Positions 1-7,507 of a stretch of DNA of 64,000 bases are shown here, piece by piece. The notes beneath the pieces were generated by a model. It saw only the letters and a program-made list of their open reading frames with translations, did no database searches and was not told the origin of the DNA. The translations under genes were made by a program, and so were the position numbers. Source of the DNA: JBEEJZ01 sp046046915 (GTDB lineage Bacteria > Pseudomonadota > Gammaproteobacteria > Burkholderiales > Burkholderiaceae_C); NCBI GenBank assembly GCA_046046915.1, contig JBJOIT010000003.1, positions 1 through 64,000 of the forward strand, written 5' to 3'. Every line of letters starts with the position of its first letter. Position 1 is the stretch's first letter.

Positions 1-450
1 CGCTAACACCAGGGTGAGTATCACGGCCCCCACCGCACCTGCAAAGGCGGCGCCGGTCAAGCCCAGCTGAGCCCACCACAGGCCAGCCACCGGTAGGCCA
101 CCCAACCAGACCAGGGCTAGGCCCACGCCCAGGGATGCACCGGAGGCACTGCCCAGCAAGTAGGGGTCTGCAAGCGGGTTGCGAAACAGGCCCTGTGCCA
201 TGGCGCCCGCCAGCCCCAGCAGAGCGCCAGCCAGCCAGCCTCCCATAGCCCTTGGGAGCCGTATGTCCCACACAATCTGCCAGGCGACAGGGTCGTACTG
301 AGCCAGCCAAAGGCTGGCCCAACCGGTGCTGCCCACGCTACACGCCATGCCCATCAGCAGCATCGACACTAACAAGAGTACGCCTCCCATCCGCCAAACA
401 CGTTGGCGGTGGGATATGTACGTCTCAGGCAGTGGGCCGAGCCGGTTCAT
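1..450 (-). CDS. btuC: Cobalamin/iron-siderophore ABC transporter permease (BtuC/FecCD family), partial
   Basis: Inner-membrane permease subunit of a FecCD-type importer; only the N-terminal 150 codons lie in the window and the gene continues past position 1. The first transmembrane segment is at residues 22-38, followed by the family hallmark at about residues 64-104 (RLPRAMGGWLAG, FRNPLADPYLLG, SASGASLG). The ATG at 450 overlaps the TGA of the upstream binding-protein gene (ATGA), so the two are probably translationally coupled. The operon context (TonB receptor, two BtuF-like proteins, B12-box leader) points to vitamin B12 rather than a siderophore as the substrate. The ATPase subunit is not in the window and is expected beyond the edge. 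Confidence 0.85.
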   Translation of the reverse strand, partial: MNRLGPLPETYISHRQRVWRMGGVLLLVSMLLMGMACSVGSTGWASLWLAQYDPVAWQIVWDIRLPRAMGGWLAGALLGLAGAMAQGLFRNPLADPYLLGSASGASLGVGLALVWLGGLPVAGLWWAQLGLTGAAFAGAVGAVILTLVLA

Positions 451-1328
451 GGTGCCTTTTCTTGCAAACACTGGGCCAGAATTAGGGCAGCCTCGGCCAT
501 GCGAGGGCCGGGACGCACCATCAGATCTGACTGCTCGGGCGTGAACACGCAAACCCGCCCAGAGGTCAACGCGCGTAGCCGGGACCAACCGGGCCGCGCC
601 GCCATGGCAGAAAACGTGCTGTCGCTGACCATGATCACATCAGGGTCGGCACTCACCACCATTTCTGGGTTGATTTTGGGAAAGGCGCCCAGCTTGGCCG
701 GCACAATGTTCTGCACACCCAGCAGAGCCAGAGTCTCGCCAATAAATGAGCTTTCTCCTGCGGCATAGGGTGCTGCATTGACCTCAAAGTAGACCCGTGT
801 TTTGGCTGGTTTCGGCGCCAACAAGCGAGAGGCATTGCGCAAGCCAGACTCAATGCCGCGCCAGGACGCTTGGGCGTCCGCCAATCCAAAGAGTTGGCCC
901 AGCGTGCTCAGGGTGCTGCGCACATCAGCATGATTTTTGGGCTCCAGCGTCACCACTTTCACGCCCAGGGCACGCAAGCGCGCTGCTGCCGCTGCAGACG
1001 AACCCGCCATCAGCACCAGGTCTGGCTTGAGGGCCACCATCGCCTCGATATTGGGGTCCAGACCGCCCCCAAGACGTGGGAGCAGGCGCACCTGGGCAGG
1101 GTAATTGGAGTAGCGATCGACCCCTACCAGCCGGTCACACTGATCCAGGGCGCACACCATTTCCGTGAGGGAGGGCAGCAGGCTGATGACTCGTTGGGGA
1201 ACTGGGTCCGTTTTACCGGCCCCCTGCGCCGTCAACGCGCAGAGCCATGCAGCAAGAAACACGACCATCCGCAAGCCCGCGACCATCGGCATCAGCCGCT
1301 TGTTTTGATCGGCCGTCGCCTCAGCCAT
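447..1328 (-). CDS. btuF: Periplasmic cobalamin-binding protein (BtuF-like)
   Basis: Substrate-binding protein of the type III (helical-backbone) fold that delivers corrinoid to the BtuC-type permease encoded just downstream. The predicted protein has 293 residues. A hydrophobic signal sequence lies at about residues 19-37 (VFLAAWLCALTAQGA), so translation may start at the inner ATG near 1292 instead of 1328. The mature part shows the family core: RVISLLPSLTEMVCAL, VGVDRYSNYP, then PDLVLM and a C-terminal SGRVCVF region. The start overlaps the stop of the upstream gene by 8 bases and its stop overlaps btuC. The cobalamin assignment comes from context; a heme- or iron-chelate-binding paralogue is the alternative. 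Confidence 0.8.
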   Translation of the reverse strand: MAEATADQNKRLMPMVAGLRMVVFLAAWLCALTAQGAGKTDPVPQRVISLLPSLTEMVCALDQCDRLVGVDRYSNYPAQVRLLPRLGGGLDPNIEAMVALKPDLVLMAGSSAAAAARLRALGVKVVTLEPKNHADVRSTLSTLGQLFGLADAQASWRGIESGLRNASRLLAPKPAKTRVYFEVNAAPYAAGESSFIGETLALLGVQNIVPAKLGAFPKINPEMVVSADPDVIMVSDSTFSAMAARPGWSRLRALTSGRVCVFTPEQSDLMVRPGPRMAEAALILAQCLQEKAP

Positions 1329-2121
1329 GGCAAGCCGCCCAGTCCATCACGATGCGATGCAGTTGATCCACACCATCTGTCAGCGCGGCCGGTCCGGGTT
1401 GAAGAATGTCCACTGACTTGATTTCAAAAAGTTGCCCGTTTTTGACGGCACTCACATCCTGCCAGCCCGCACGGGCTGCCACCTTTTCGGGGCGGAACTT
1501 TTTGCCACACCAGGAACCAATGATGATGTCCGGGTTACGGCTGACGATCTCAGCAGGGTCGCCAATGATGCGGTTTTTGCCCAGACTTTGCTGCGCCAGC
1601 TCTGGAAAACAATCATCCCCACCCGCTATGCCGATCAGCTCGGACACCCAGCGGATGGCGCTGATGTGGGGCTCATCCCACTCCTCGAAGTAGACCCGTG
1701 GACGGCGTGGCAAGGCACAGGCCGCAAGCGTGATGGCCGCGATGCGCTCTCGAAAGCCCTGAATCAAGGCCAATCCCCGCTCGCCCTGTCCCACCATCGC
1801 CGCGACCTGAAAAAGCATGGCGTAAATCTCGTCCACGCTACGCTGGTTAAACACCGTGACCTGCACACCATGACGAATCAGCGCTGCCGCGATGTCGGCC
1901 TGCATGTCAGAAAACCCCAACACGCAGTCTGGCTGCAGCGCCAAAATTTTGTCGATCTTGGCACTGGTAAACGCACTCACCCGGGGCTTTTCAGCCCGCA
2001 CTCGCGCAGGCCTGACCGTGTAGCCCGACACCCCCACGATGCGCCAGTCCTCCCCCAGCAAGTACAACCACTCGGTGGTCTCCTCGGTGAGGCAGACGAT
2101 GCGGCGGGGGGAGAGGTTCAT
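1321..2121 (-). CDS. Cobalamin-binding protein of the BtuF fold lacking a signal peptide
   Basis: A 266-residue protein with the BtuF-like fold: RIVCLTEETTEWLYLLGE at the N terminus, PDCVLGFSDMQ, VYFEEWDEPHISAIRW in the middle and a PDIIIGSWCGKK segment. It begins directly with the first beta strand, and no hydrophobic export signal is present between the ATG at 2121 and the folded core. Similar signal-less proteins are annotated as cobalamin-binding proteins in B12 uptake operons of related bacteria. It may bind corrinoid in the cytoplasm or leave the cell by an unrecognised route. It lies 17 bases after the TonB receptor gene and overlaps btuF by 8 bases, so it belongs to the operon. Confidence 0.75.
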   Translation of the reverse strand: MNLSPRRIVCLTEETTEWLYLLGEDWRIVGVSGYTVRPARVRAEKPRVSAFTSAKIDKILALQPDCVLGFSDMQADIAAALIRHGVQVTVFNQRSVDEIYAMLFQVAAMVGQGERGLALIQGFRERIAAITLAACALPRRPRVYFEEWDEPHISAIRWVSELIGIAGGDDCFPELAQQSLGKNRIIGDPAEIVSRNPDIIIGSWCGKKFRPEKVAARAGWQDVSAVKNGQLFEIKSVDILQPGPAALTDGVDQLHRIVMDWAACHG

Positions 2122-2137
2122 TTAGTGACCAACGGGT

Positions 2138-4111
2138 TTATCGAAAACGATAAGAGGCATTCACTTTCATGCGCCGACCAGGATCAGGGTAGACGTTGTA
2201 AGCGCTGCAGGAGTTATTGGTGTACCCAGCAGAGTAAGTGTTTTTATCGAGCAGGTTGTCAACGCCGAGGAAAAAGGCCCAACCAGCATCGCCACCTGCT
2301 TGAACACGGTAGCCAACATCCCAGAAATTTGCAGACGGGATTTTTCTTGCACACTGGTTTGTCCAATCGTTACCAAACGATGCGGCGCCCACGGTACGGA
2401 ATGTCAAATCCAAGGTGCTCGCAGCAGTTACCGCGTAAGTAGCTCTGGCCAATGCGCTGCCGTTGATAGCAAGTGGAAGCGAGTTGCCTATGTAGACACC
2501 ATCATTAAGCGTCGCGTCCACTGTCTGAATGGTTGAGCGGATCTTGAGCCGATTTGTGAGCTCCGTGGCCGCCTCTAAACCTGCACCAACCCGACGCACT
2601 GGATCTAAATTGATATTGCTGGGATAGGGACTACCTATGACACTTGCGAAAGCGATCTCATTTGTTGTCCGTTGTTGAAAAACACGACCACTGATCAGGG
2701 TGCTGCCGTTTCGATAACGCGCCCCGATCTCAGCATCACGAGCTTCCTGTGGTTTCAGCGGCGCGACTAGGTAGCGCAGCTCATCGGTATTTGCTACCCG
2801 GTAGCTAGTAGCAACCCGCGCGTGTGCAGACCAATTTGCCGACAAAACACGACTCAGTCCAAGCTCTACCGCACTTAGTGTGGGCTTGTCGTCCAGTAGT
2901 GAGCCAACACGATCTAAAGACCGATCAAAGTGCTCGGTGCGAAAGCCAGCCTCAAACCGCCAATTCGATGCCAAGGATAGATCTGTATGAGCGTAACCAG
3001 CAAGACTGGTCTGACGGCCATTTTCCAAGGAAGAACCATAAGGCGTGGTGTCGTCACGAAAGTAGCCCCATTGGTTCCAATCGAGACCGATTACAGTATT
3101 CAGCAACGCAGTGCCCCAATCGCTCATCCAAGATAACCGTGGAGAAATTTGGTCCGCTTCACTATGGGTCTGCACAGTCTGGATGTATCCCCCGCCCCAA
3201 TCCTGGTAACTGGATGTTGCCCGTCGCTTGCGTGCCAAATCTATGCTCAATAACGCTGCGCCGAGTTGTCTTTCAATTGACAACGTCATTCGCTGCTGAG
3301 TCTGTCGCCCATAGTCGTCAGGCGTATTTGACTGACGTGGAGATATTTCGAAAGTAGCCACTGGGAGCGCGCCTGGCCAACGCATATCAAGTTTGTCTGC
3401 AAATACCGATATTCTGGTGCGCAGTGTTCGCTTATCACCAAACACTAGACTCATGTTTAGTAAATCATTGTCATTTCGACTATTCTGACGATAGCCATTA
3501 GTCGAATAACGACGGGCCTGCGCAGAGAACGCTAACAGCTCGTTACTCAGATTGACATCTGCTCGAGCATCTCGGCCGCCGTCACTCTCTAGCCCTAAGA
3601 CCATAGAACCGCTAGCATTTGATGACACTGCGCCGGATTTAGTGAATACATAGATAACGCCACCACTGGCACCCTCTCCCCACAAAACAGCTGCGCCACC
3701 ACGAATGATCTCGATTCGATCAATCATTTCAGGTGAGATGGCTGACAAACGCGCAGACGCCAGTTCATTTTCCGAAATCCGAATTCCATCAACGACGACG
3801 ACAACGTTGTTCGGGGCCGCATCGCCGTAACCATACAAGTCAATAACCGCCTCGCGCCCCCCATTAAGATCCCGTCGCCCAGCAATGCCAGCAATTAGAC
3901 GCACAGCCTCATTGGCATCGGTGGCCCCAGTCCGAAGAATTTCATCACCCAAAATAACAGCAGCTCCGAGCGGGGCGGTCTCCAGCGTTTGCTCCACACG
4001 ACTCCCTGTAACAAACACTTCACTCAAACGAGGGTCAGCCGATACAGGAAATGCAATAAGCACAGCCAAAGAAAGCGCCGCCAAGCGCGCAGGTGAAACA
4101 CGATTTTTCAT
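2138..4111 (-). CDS. btuB: TonB-dependent outer-membrane receptor, probable vitamin B12 receptor (BtuB-like)
   Basis: Outer-membrane beta-barrel with N-terminal plug, energised by TonB. The reading frame is open further upstream to 4357, but that part lies in the riboswitch leader. The ATG at 4111 gives a typical signal peptide (MKNRVSPARLAALSLAVLIA, cleaved after VSA), a TonB box (EVFVTGSR) and a 657-residue protein of ordinary length. The plug shows VVVVVDGIRI, RIEIIRGGAAVLWGEGASGGVIYV; the barrel ends in an aromatic-rich strand (KVNASYRFR). It is the first gene of the B12 operon. Identification as BtuB rests on the leader and the BtuF/BtuC neighbours; sequence alone shows only a TonB receptor. 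Confidence 0.85.
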   Translation of the reverse strand: MKNRVSPARLAALSLAVLIAFPVSADPRLSEVFVTGSRVEQTLETAPLGAAVILGDEILRTGATDANEAVRLIAGIAGRRDLNGGREAVIDLYGYGDAAPNNVVVVVDGIRISENELASARLSAISPEMIDRIEIIRGGAAVLWGEGASGGVIYVFTKSGAVSSNASGSMVLGLESDGGRDARADVNLSNELLAFSAQARRYSTNGYRQNSRNDNDLLNMSLVFGDKRTLRTRISVFADKLDMRWPGALPVATFEISPRQSNTPDDYGRQTQQRMTLSIERQLGAALLSIDLARKRRATSSYQDWGGGYIQTVQTHSEADQISPRLSWMSDWGTALLNTVIGLDWNQWGYFRDDTTPYGSSLENGRQTSLAGYAHTDLSLASNWRFEAGFRTEHFDRSLDRVGSLLDDKPTLSAVELGLSRVLSANWSAHARVATSYRVANTDELRYLVAPLKPQEARDAEIGARYRNGSTLISGRVFQQRTTNEIAFASVIGSPYPSNINLDPVRRVGAGLEAATELTNRLKIRSTIQTVDATLNDGVYIGNSLPLAINGSALARATYAVTAASTLDLTFRTVGAASFGNDWTNQCARKIPSANFWDVGYRVQAGGDAGWAFFLGVDNLLDKNTYSAGYTNNSCSAYNVYPDPGRRMKVNASYRFR

Positions 4112-4129
4112 GGAAATAACATTCAACAA

Positions 4130-4300
4130 ATGCCCGCGCCGGGTTCCCCGCCAGCACATGGACGTCACGGCCACTGCGTCTTGTGCAAACGCGAGCGACC
4201 ACCTTGTTGGCCGGTATCCGGGCTGGCAGAACCACTCCCAAAGCCTTCCCAGACGCTTGTTCGGCGCGCCCAGTGACTGTGTGATGAGAGTTGAGCCTTG
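4130..4300 (-). promoter_or_regulatory. Probable cobalamin riboswitch, degenerate 5' half
   Basis: Read on the minus strand, the leader of the receptor gene contains AGCCCGGATACCGGCC at 4224-4209, which matches the B12-box consensus AGYCMGRAGACCNGCC, and GGGAA at 4250-4246 where the P3 region of the aptamer would lie. The canonical GGTG..TCC and CCCCGC..ACTGT core segments between them are not recognisable, so this is either a shortened variant or a divergent aptamer. Placement directly before a TonB receptor and BtuF/BtuC genes supports B12-controlled repression of the operon. Boundaries are approximate. Confidence 0.6.
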
Positions 4301-4462
4301 CGACTCGTCTGCTTGACCGTTGCGGGGGCAGCGCAGGTTTGAATGGCGATGAACCACCCTTCCTGCTTCCCGTTGAACTGCGCCATGTGAACCATGTCGC
4401 GAGCACCAACAGGCCGGATTTTACGGGGCACAAGCTGTCGCAAACCCTACAATGACCCACCT

Positions 4463-4720
4463 ATGTCGAACACGTCCCCCTCCGACCCCCTGCAACTCGT
4501 CGCGGAACGGGTTGAGCGACTTTTGCTGCGCCACGAGGAACTGCAACGGACCAACACACTGTTGGCTGCGCAGGTCGAAACGCTGACACGCGAGTGCGAC
4601 TCCCTCAAATCTCGTCTCGGTGCTGCGCGCGCCCGGGTTGACGCGCTGCTTGAGCGCCTGCCGGCCTCGACCACCGCCCCGGCGCCTCTGACGGCCAGCG
4701 CCCACCACCTGAAGTCATGA
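4463..4720 (+). CDS. zapB: ZapB-like coiled-coil cell division protein
   Basis: Short protein of 85 residues, largely one heptad-patterned helix (residues 8-68: LVAERVERLLLRHEELQ, LLAAQVETL, CDSLKSRLGAARARV) followed by an Ala/Pro/Thr-rich tail. This matches the small coiled-coil family encoded next to zapA in betaproteobacteria (TIGR02449/ZapB-like). It would act in the cytoplasm at the Z ring with ZapA. I chose the ATG at 4463; an upstream in-frame start at 4394 would add an unconvincing peptide. The stop overlaps the zapA start by 4 bases (ATGA), consistent with coupled translation. Confidence 0.75.
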   Translation: MSNTSPSDPLQLVAERVERLLLRHEELQRTNTLLAAQVETLTRECDSLKSRLGAARARVDALLERLPASTTAPAPLTASAHHLKS

Positions 4721-5079
4721 AACAGATCGAAGTCCAAATCATGGGCCAGAGCTATTTGCTAGGCTGTCCTGAGGGTGGAGAAACCCAGCTGCAGGCTGCA
4801 GTGGAGCGCGTAGATGCAGCCATGTGCAAGATCCGTGACGGTGGCAAGGTGCGGGCGCGTGACCGGATTGCTGTGCTGGCGGCCCTGAACCTGGCGTTTG
4901 ACCTGGCAGAGTTGCCCTTGGCGGCGGGCCATCAGGCTGCAGCCCAAGCGGCACCTAGCCAGTCGACGGCTGCAGACCCGGGCTCGGCAGGTTCATATAC
5001 AGGTGCCGATCAGGCTAAGCTGAACTCGCTTTTGGCCCGGTTGGATGCCGCCCTTTCCGACGATGGCCGCTTGCTCTGA
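4717..5079 (+). CDS. zapA: Cell division protein ZapA
   Basis: FtsZ-bundling factor of 120 residues. The N-terminal half is the ZapA globular domain (KQIEVQIMGQSYLLGCPEG, then LQAAVERVDAAMCKIRD and RDRIAVLAALNLAFDL), followed by a low-complexity Ala-rich linker at about residues 70-95 and a short C-terminal helix (LNSLLARLDAALS). It overlaps the zapB-like gene by 4 bases and is followed within 55 bases by 6S RNA, the classic zapA-ssrS arrangement of proteobacteria. Confidence 0.92.
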   Translation: MKQIEVQIMGQSYLLGCPEGGETQLQAAVERVDAAMCKIRDGGKVRARDRIAVLAALNLAFDLAELPLAAGHQAAAQAAPSQSTAADPGSAGSYTGADQAKLNSLLARLDAALSDDGRLL

Positions 5080-5130
5080 GCCTTGACGTTTTCGTCTTGG
5101 TAGGCTGAAGGTGGCACTACAATCTTCATC

Positions 5131-5302
5131 GTCTGCGGTGCTCACTGGACTTTATATTTCCTTGAACCAATGCTCTTTGAGCTCGGGCTTGGAACATCGC
5201 CTGGCTGGTGTGATCATCTCGCGTCAGATGAACCCGAAGCCAACGCTGACCTCGCCCACCTGAACCCCGGTTCAGGATGACGGTCTGGTGGCATTCGCAG
5301 AC
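5131..5302 (+). ncRNA. ssrS: 6S RNA
   Basis: About 172 nt directly after zapA. The ends form a closing stem: GTCTGCG at 5131-5137 pairs with CGCAGAC at 5296-5302. The interior has the long, imperfectly paired shape expected of 6S RNA, for example TTGAACC near 5161 and a GAACCCGAAG...CCCGGTTC section, leaving a central bubble that mimics an open promoter. A TACAAT -10 hexamer at 5118-5123 is placed correctly for a start at about 5130. 6S RNA binds sigma70 RNA polymerase in stationary phase. The following permease ORF could formally start inside the RNA at 5288, which I consider wrong. Confidence 0.85.
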
Positions 5303-5329
5303 AACTCCCAACCACCCACACAAAAAAAT

Positions 5330-6142
5330 ATGACCCTCGAACCCGGTTTGGTGGTTGGATTGGCGGCACTCGGCCTTGGCACCGGCTTTCTGGCGGGCCT
5401 GCTCGGCATCGGCGGCGGCATGCTCATGGTGCCCTTTGTGACCTTCATCATGACGCAGCGAGGCCTGCCCGCAGACTTGGCGGTGAAGATGGCGATTGCC
5501 ACCTCGATGGCCACCATCATGTTTACCTCCATCTCCAGCGTGCGTGCCCACCACCGACGCGGCGCGGTTCGCTGGGATATCGCTCGTCGACTCGCCCCCG
5601 GCATTGTGCTTGGTAGCGCCATCGCAAGCCTAGGAGTGTTTGCTGTTGTCAAAGGCTCCACCCTCGCCATCTTCTTTGGTTTGTTTGTAAGCTTTTCCGC
5701 CACGCAGATGTTTTTGGATCGCAAGCCCGCACCCGGACGACAAATGCCCGGCACCCTGGGTCAGTTAGGCGCCGGATCGGTGATTGGCTTCATGTCTGGA
5801 CTGGTGGGTGCCGGCGGCGGATTTGTTAGCGTGCCGTTCATGACCTGGTGCAACGTTGCAATTCATAACGCCGTGGCCACCAGCGCAGCGCTGGGATTTC
5901 CGATCGCGGTAGCCAATGTACTGGGCTATGTGATCAGTGGTCAGTCGGTTCAAGACTTGCCCCCTCTCTCGCTGGGCTACGTTTGGCTACCCGCACTGCT
6001 GGTGATCGCCATCTGCAGCGTTTTGACCGCACCACTGGGCGCCAAGGCAGCGCACAAACTCCCCGTCAAGAAGCTCAAACGCATCTTTGCCATGACCCTG
6101 TACGCCCTAGCGGCTTATATGCTTTGGAAGGGTATGGCCTGA
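5330..6142 (+). CDS. TauE/SafE (TSUP) family membrane permease
   Basis: Integral inner-membrane protein of 270 residues with about eight hydrophobic segments in two homologous halves. Each half opens with the glycine-rich TSUP signature: LAGLLGIGGGMLMVPF near residue 20 and MSGLVGAGGGFVSVPF near residue 155. Family members export or import small organosulfur anions, sulfite or related compounds; the substrate here cannot be told from sequence. I place the start at ATG 5330; the longer frame from 5288 would overlap 6S RNA. In many relatives the gene after ssrS is a 5-formyltetrahydrofolate cyclo-ligase, so this neighbour is different. Confidence 0.85.
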   Translation: MTLEPGLVVGLAALGLGTGFLAGLLGIGGGMLMVPFVTFIMTQRGLPADLAVKMAIATSMATIMFTSISSVRAHHRRGAVRWDIARRLAPGIVLGSAIASLGVFAVVKGSTLAIFFGLFVSFSATQMFLDRKPAPGRQMPGTLGQLGAGSVIGFMSGLVGAGGGFVSVPFMTWCNVAIHNAVATSAALGFPIAVANVLGYVISGQSVQDLPPLSLGYVWLPALLVIAICSVLTAPLGAKAAHKLPVKKLKRIFAMTLYALAAYMLWKGMA

Positions 6143-6285
6143 CATTGGTACCCCTGCCTGATTTGCAGGCACCGGCTCCGCAGCCAACAAGATCGCGGGT
6201 TCCGAGGCTTGTTCATGGACTTATCCACAGAGTGGGGCACAGCAGGCGGGGGTAAGTTTTTTTGATCTGTACACGAGGCACCCAC

Positions 6286-6627
6286 ATGAGTACCCTACCC
6301 GCCTGCCCCCTTTGCAAATCCGAGTTCACCTACCAAGACGGCGATCTACTCATCTGCCCGGAATGTGCCCACGAATGGAGTGAGTCTGACCCCACCGCCA
6401 TGGCGCCCGAGCAAAGAGTCTGGAAGGATGCCCATGGCAATTCACTTCAGGACGGCGACACCGTGACCCTGATCAAGGACCTGAAGATCAAAGGCTCGTC
6501 ATCCGTTGTGAAGGTGGGCACCAAGGTCAAAAATATCCGTCTGATCGACGGTGACCACGACATTGACTGCAAGATCGATGGCTTTGGCGCCATGCAACTC
6601 AAATCCGAATACGTCAAAAAGGCCTGA
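6286..6627 (+). CDS. yjdM: YjdM/PhnA family zinc-ribbon protein
   Basis: A 113-residue cytoplasmic protein with an N-terminal zinc ribbon (CPLCKSEF and CPECAHEW, residues 6-29) and a C-terminal SH3-like beta domain (DAHGNSLQDGDTVTLIKDLKIKG, VKVGTKVKNIRL, IDCKIDGFGAMQLKSEYVKK). This is the full PhnA/YjdM architecture at the usual length. The family was named after the phn locus, but its molecular function is unsettled and no phosphonate genes are near. Start ATG 6286 follows a GAGG-type ribosome site. Confidence 0.9.
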   Translation: MSTLPACPLCKSEFTYQDGDLLICPECAHEWSESDPTAMAPEQRVWKDAHGNSLQDGDTVTLIKDLKIKGSSSVVKVGTKVKNIRLIDGDHDIDCKIDGFGAMQLKSEYVKKA

Positions 6628-6742
6628 TGCCAATCAAACAGCGGTCTGCTTAAGCACCCTTCAGCAAATCATCAGCGCCAGCCAAGCCGGATCGTCCAGC
6701 AGGTTCCCCTGGACGAAATTGGATATCCGATAAGCCCAGTAG

Positions 6743-6758
6743 TGGATGGAAATCCACA
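6743..6758. repeat. Short hairpin between convergent genes
   Basis: GTGGAT-GGAA-ATCCAC, a perfect 6-bp stem with a GGAA loop, lies between the stop codons of the yjdM-like gene and the glutaredoxin-fold gene. It has no T tract, so it is at best a weak terminator shared by the convergent pair. Confidence 0.35.
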
Positions 6759-6770
6759 ACTCTCCCAGCC

Positions 6771-7154
6771 TCATTCGTGGCTTTGGCTCAATGCCTTGAG
6801 TTCGCCAGAGGCCAGTAAACCCTTGAGGTCTTTGTTGCCTCCCAGTAGTACGCCATCAGCAAACACCATCGGGAATGTGGGCCATCCTGTCCACATCTTC
6901 AGGGCATTGCGACGGCGCCACTGGCTGAAGTAGCTGCCGTATTCAAGGTAGTGATGCTCGATGCCCGCCAATCGCAGACTTTTGCGGGCGCTGCTGACTT
7001 CCGGGTTTTGCGCCATACCGACCACCACAACACGATGTTGGGCAATGGCTGTTTGCACCTCTTGGACGATGTCTTGATGGTGCCGAGCGACCGTCTCACG
7101 AATCAGGGTATGAAGTTTGGATTCGTCAAGAATGGAACGTGGCATGTTGAGCAC
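6771..7154 (-). CDS. Glutaredoxin-fold protein lacking the active-site cysteines
   Basis: The 127-residue protein matches monothiol glutaredoxin outside the active site: VVVVGMAQNPEVSSARKSL (strand, loop, helix), a TGWPTFPMVFADG segment with the cis-proline (TFP), and GGNKDLKGLLASGEL, the GG-x-DL glutathione-site motif. The position that normally reads CGFS or CPYC is AQNP, and the protein contains no cysteine at all, so it cannot carry out dithiol or monothiol exchange. An inserted helix (YFSQWRRRNALKMWTG) precedes the TFP loop. Cysteine-less relatives occur in Burkholderiales and may bind glutathione or a partner protein. It is the last backbone gene before the island. Confidence 0.8.
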   Translation of the reverse strand: MLNMPRSILDESKLHTLIRETVARHHQDIVQEVQTAIAQHRVVVVGMAQNPEVSSARKSLRLAGIEHHYLEYGSYFSQWRRRNALKMWTGWPTFPMVFADGVLLGGNKDLKGLLASGELKALSQSHE

Positions 7155-7180
7155 CTTAATTCGTTAGTCGGAGCAGAAAA

Positions 7181-7214
7181 CAAAAAAGCCCGTAGCTGAT
7201 TGAACTACGGGCTT
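7181..7214 (-). terminator. Ancestral rho-independent terminator of the tRNA-Lys operon, displaced by the island
   Basis: On the minus strand, AAGCCCGTAG (7214-7205) pairs perfectly with CTACGGGCTT (7195-7186) and is followed by TTTTTTG. It sits 4 bases after the tRNA 3'-end copy at 7219, so before island insertion it would have ended the tRNA-Lys transcript. It is now 7.3 kb away from the functional tRNA gene. Confidence 0.8.
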
Positions 7215-7218
7215 ATGT

Positions 7219-7264
7219 TGGTGGGTTCTGACAGGCTCGAACTGTCGACCTACGGATTAAGAGT
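7219..7264. repeat. Attachment-site copy (distal att): 46-bp tRNA-Lys 3' fragment
   Basis: These 46 bases are identical to 14509-14554, the 3' part of the intact tRNA-Lys(CUU) gene from the CCA end through the T arm to the anticodon loop. The match ends sharply at both borders (7218 T versus 14508 C; 7265 onward unrelated). The fragment cannot make a tRNA. It marks the far junction of the integrated island. Confidence 0.95.
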
Positions 7265-7507
7265 GTACAACTCGGCTCTACATCCTTGCGGATTTCAACA
7301 ACATACAGCGTGACAAAAAAGTGGTGTGCGATTTTTTGCACTGTATTTAACGCTGAAGAATTTCGTACCGTGTTGCAAAGTTCAATCATATTATCTTCCA
7401 ACTTAATGTCGTTTCAAACGTCAACGCCAAACAACTATTTGCGCTATGCCGCACCTTGCCGTTGAGGCTGCAATCTACGCAACACTACGCTGCGTCAAAA
7501 AGCGCAT
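7265..7507. other. Intergenic stretch inside island end, no gene seen
   Basis: No credible coding sequence. It holds a 16-base word, AATGTCGTTTCAAACG at 7405-7420, that recurs as half of a 21-bp palindrome inside the large integrase gene (13407-13427). It may contain arm-type recombinase sites, but that is inference. Confidence 0.5.

Noticed and set aside
4112..4357. N-terminal extension of the TonB receptor
   Set aside because: It lies in the B12-box leader, and the downstream ATG gives a clean signal peptide.
5288..5329. Extended start of the TSUP permease
   Set aside because: It overlaps the 3' end of 6S RNA; ATG 5330 starts right at the first membrane helix.
6143..6285. CCTGC...GCAGG hairpin and a TTATCCACA word near 6230, as a terminator or DnaA box
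   Set aside because: The stem is only 5 bp without a T tract, and a single DnaA-like 9-mer without clustering or AT-rich DNA does not support an origin.
7213..7401. 62-residue frame over the att fragment
   Set aside because: It reads through tRNA sequence and has no start signal.
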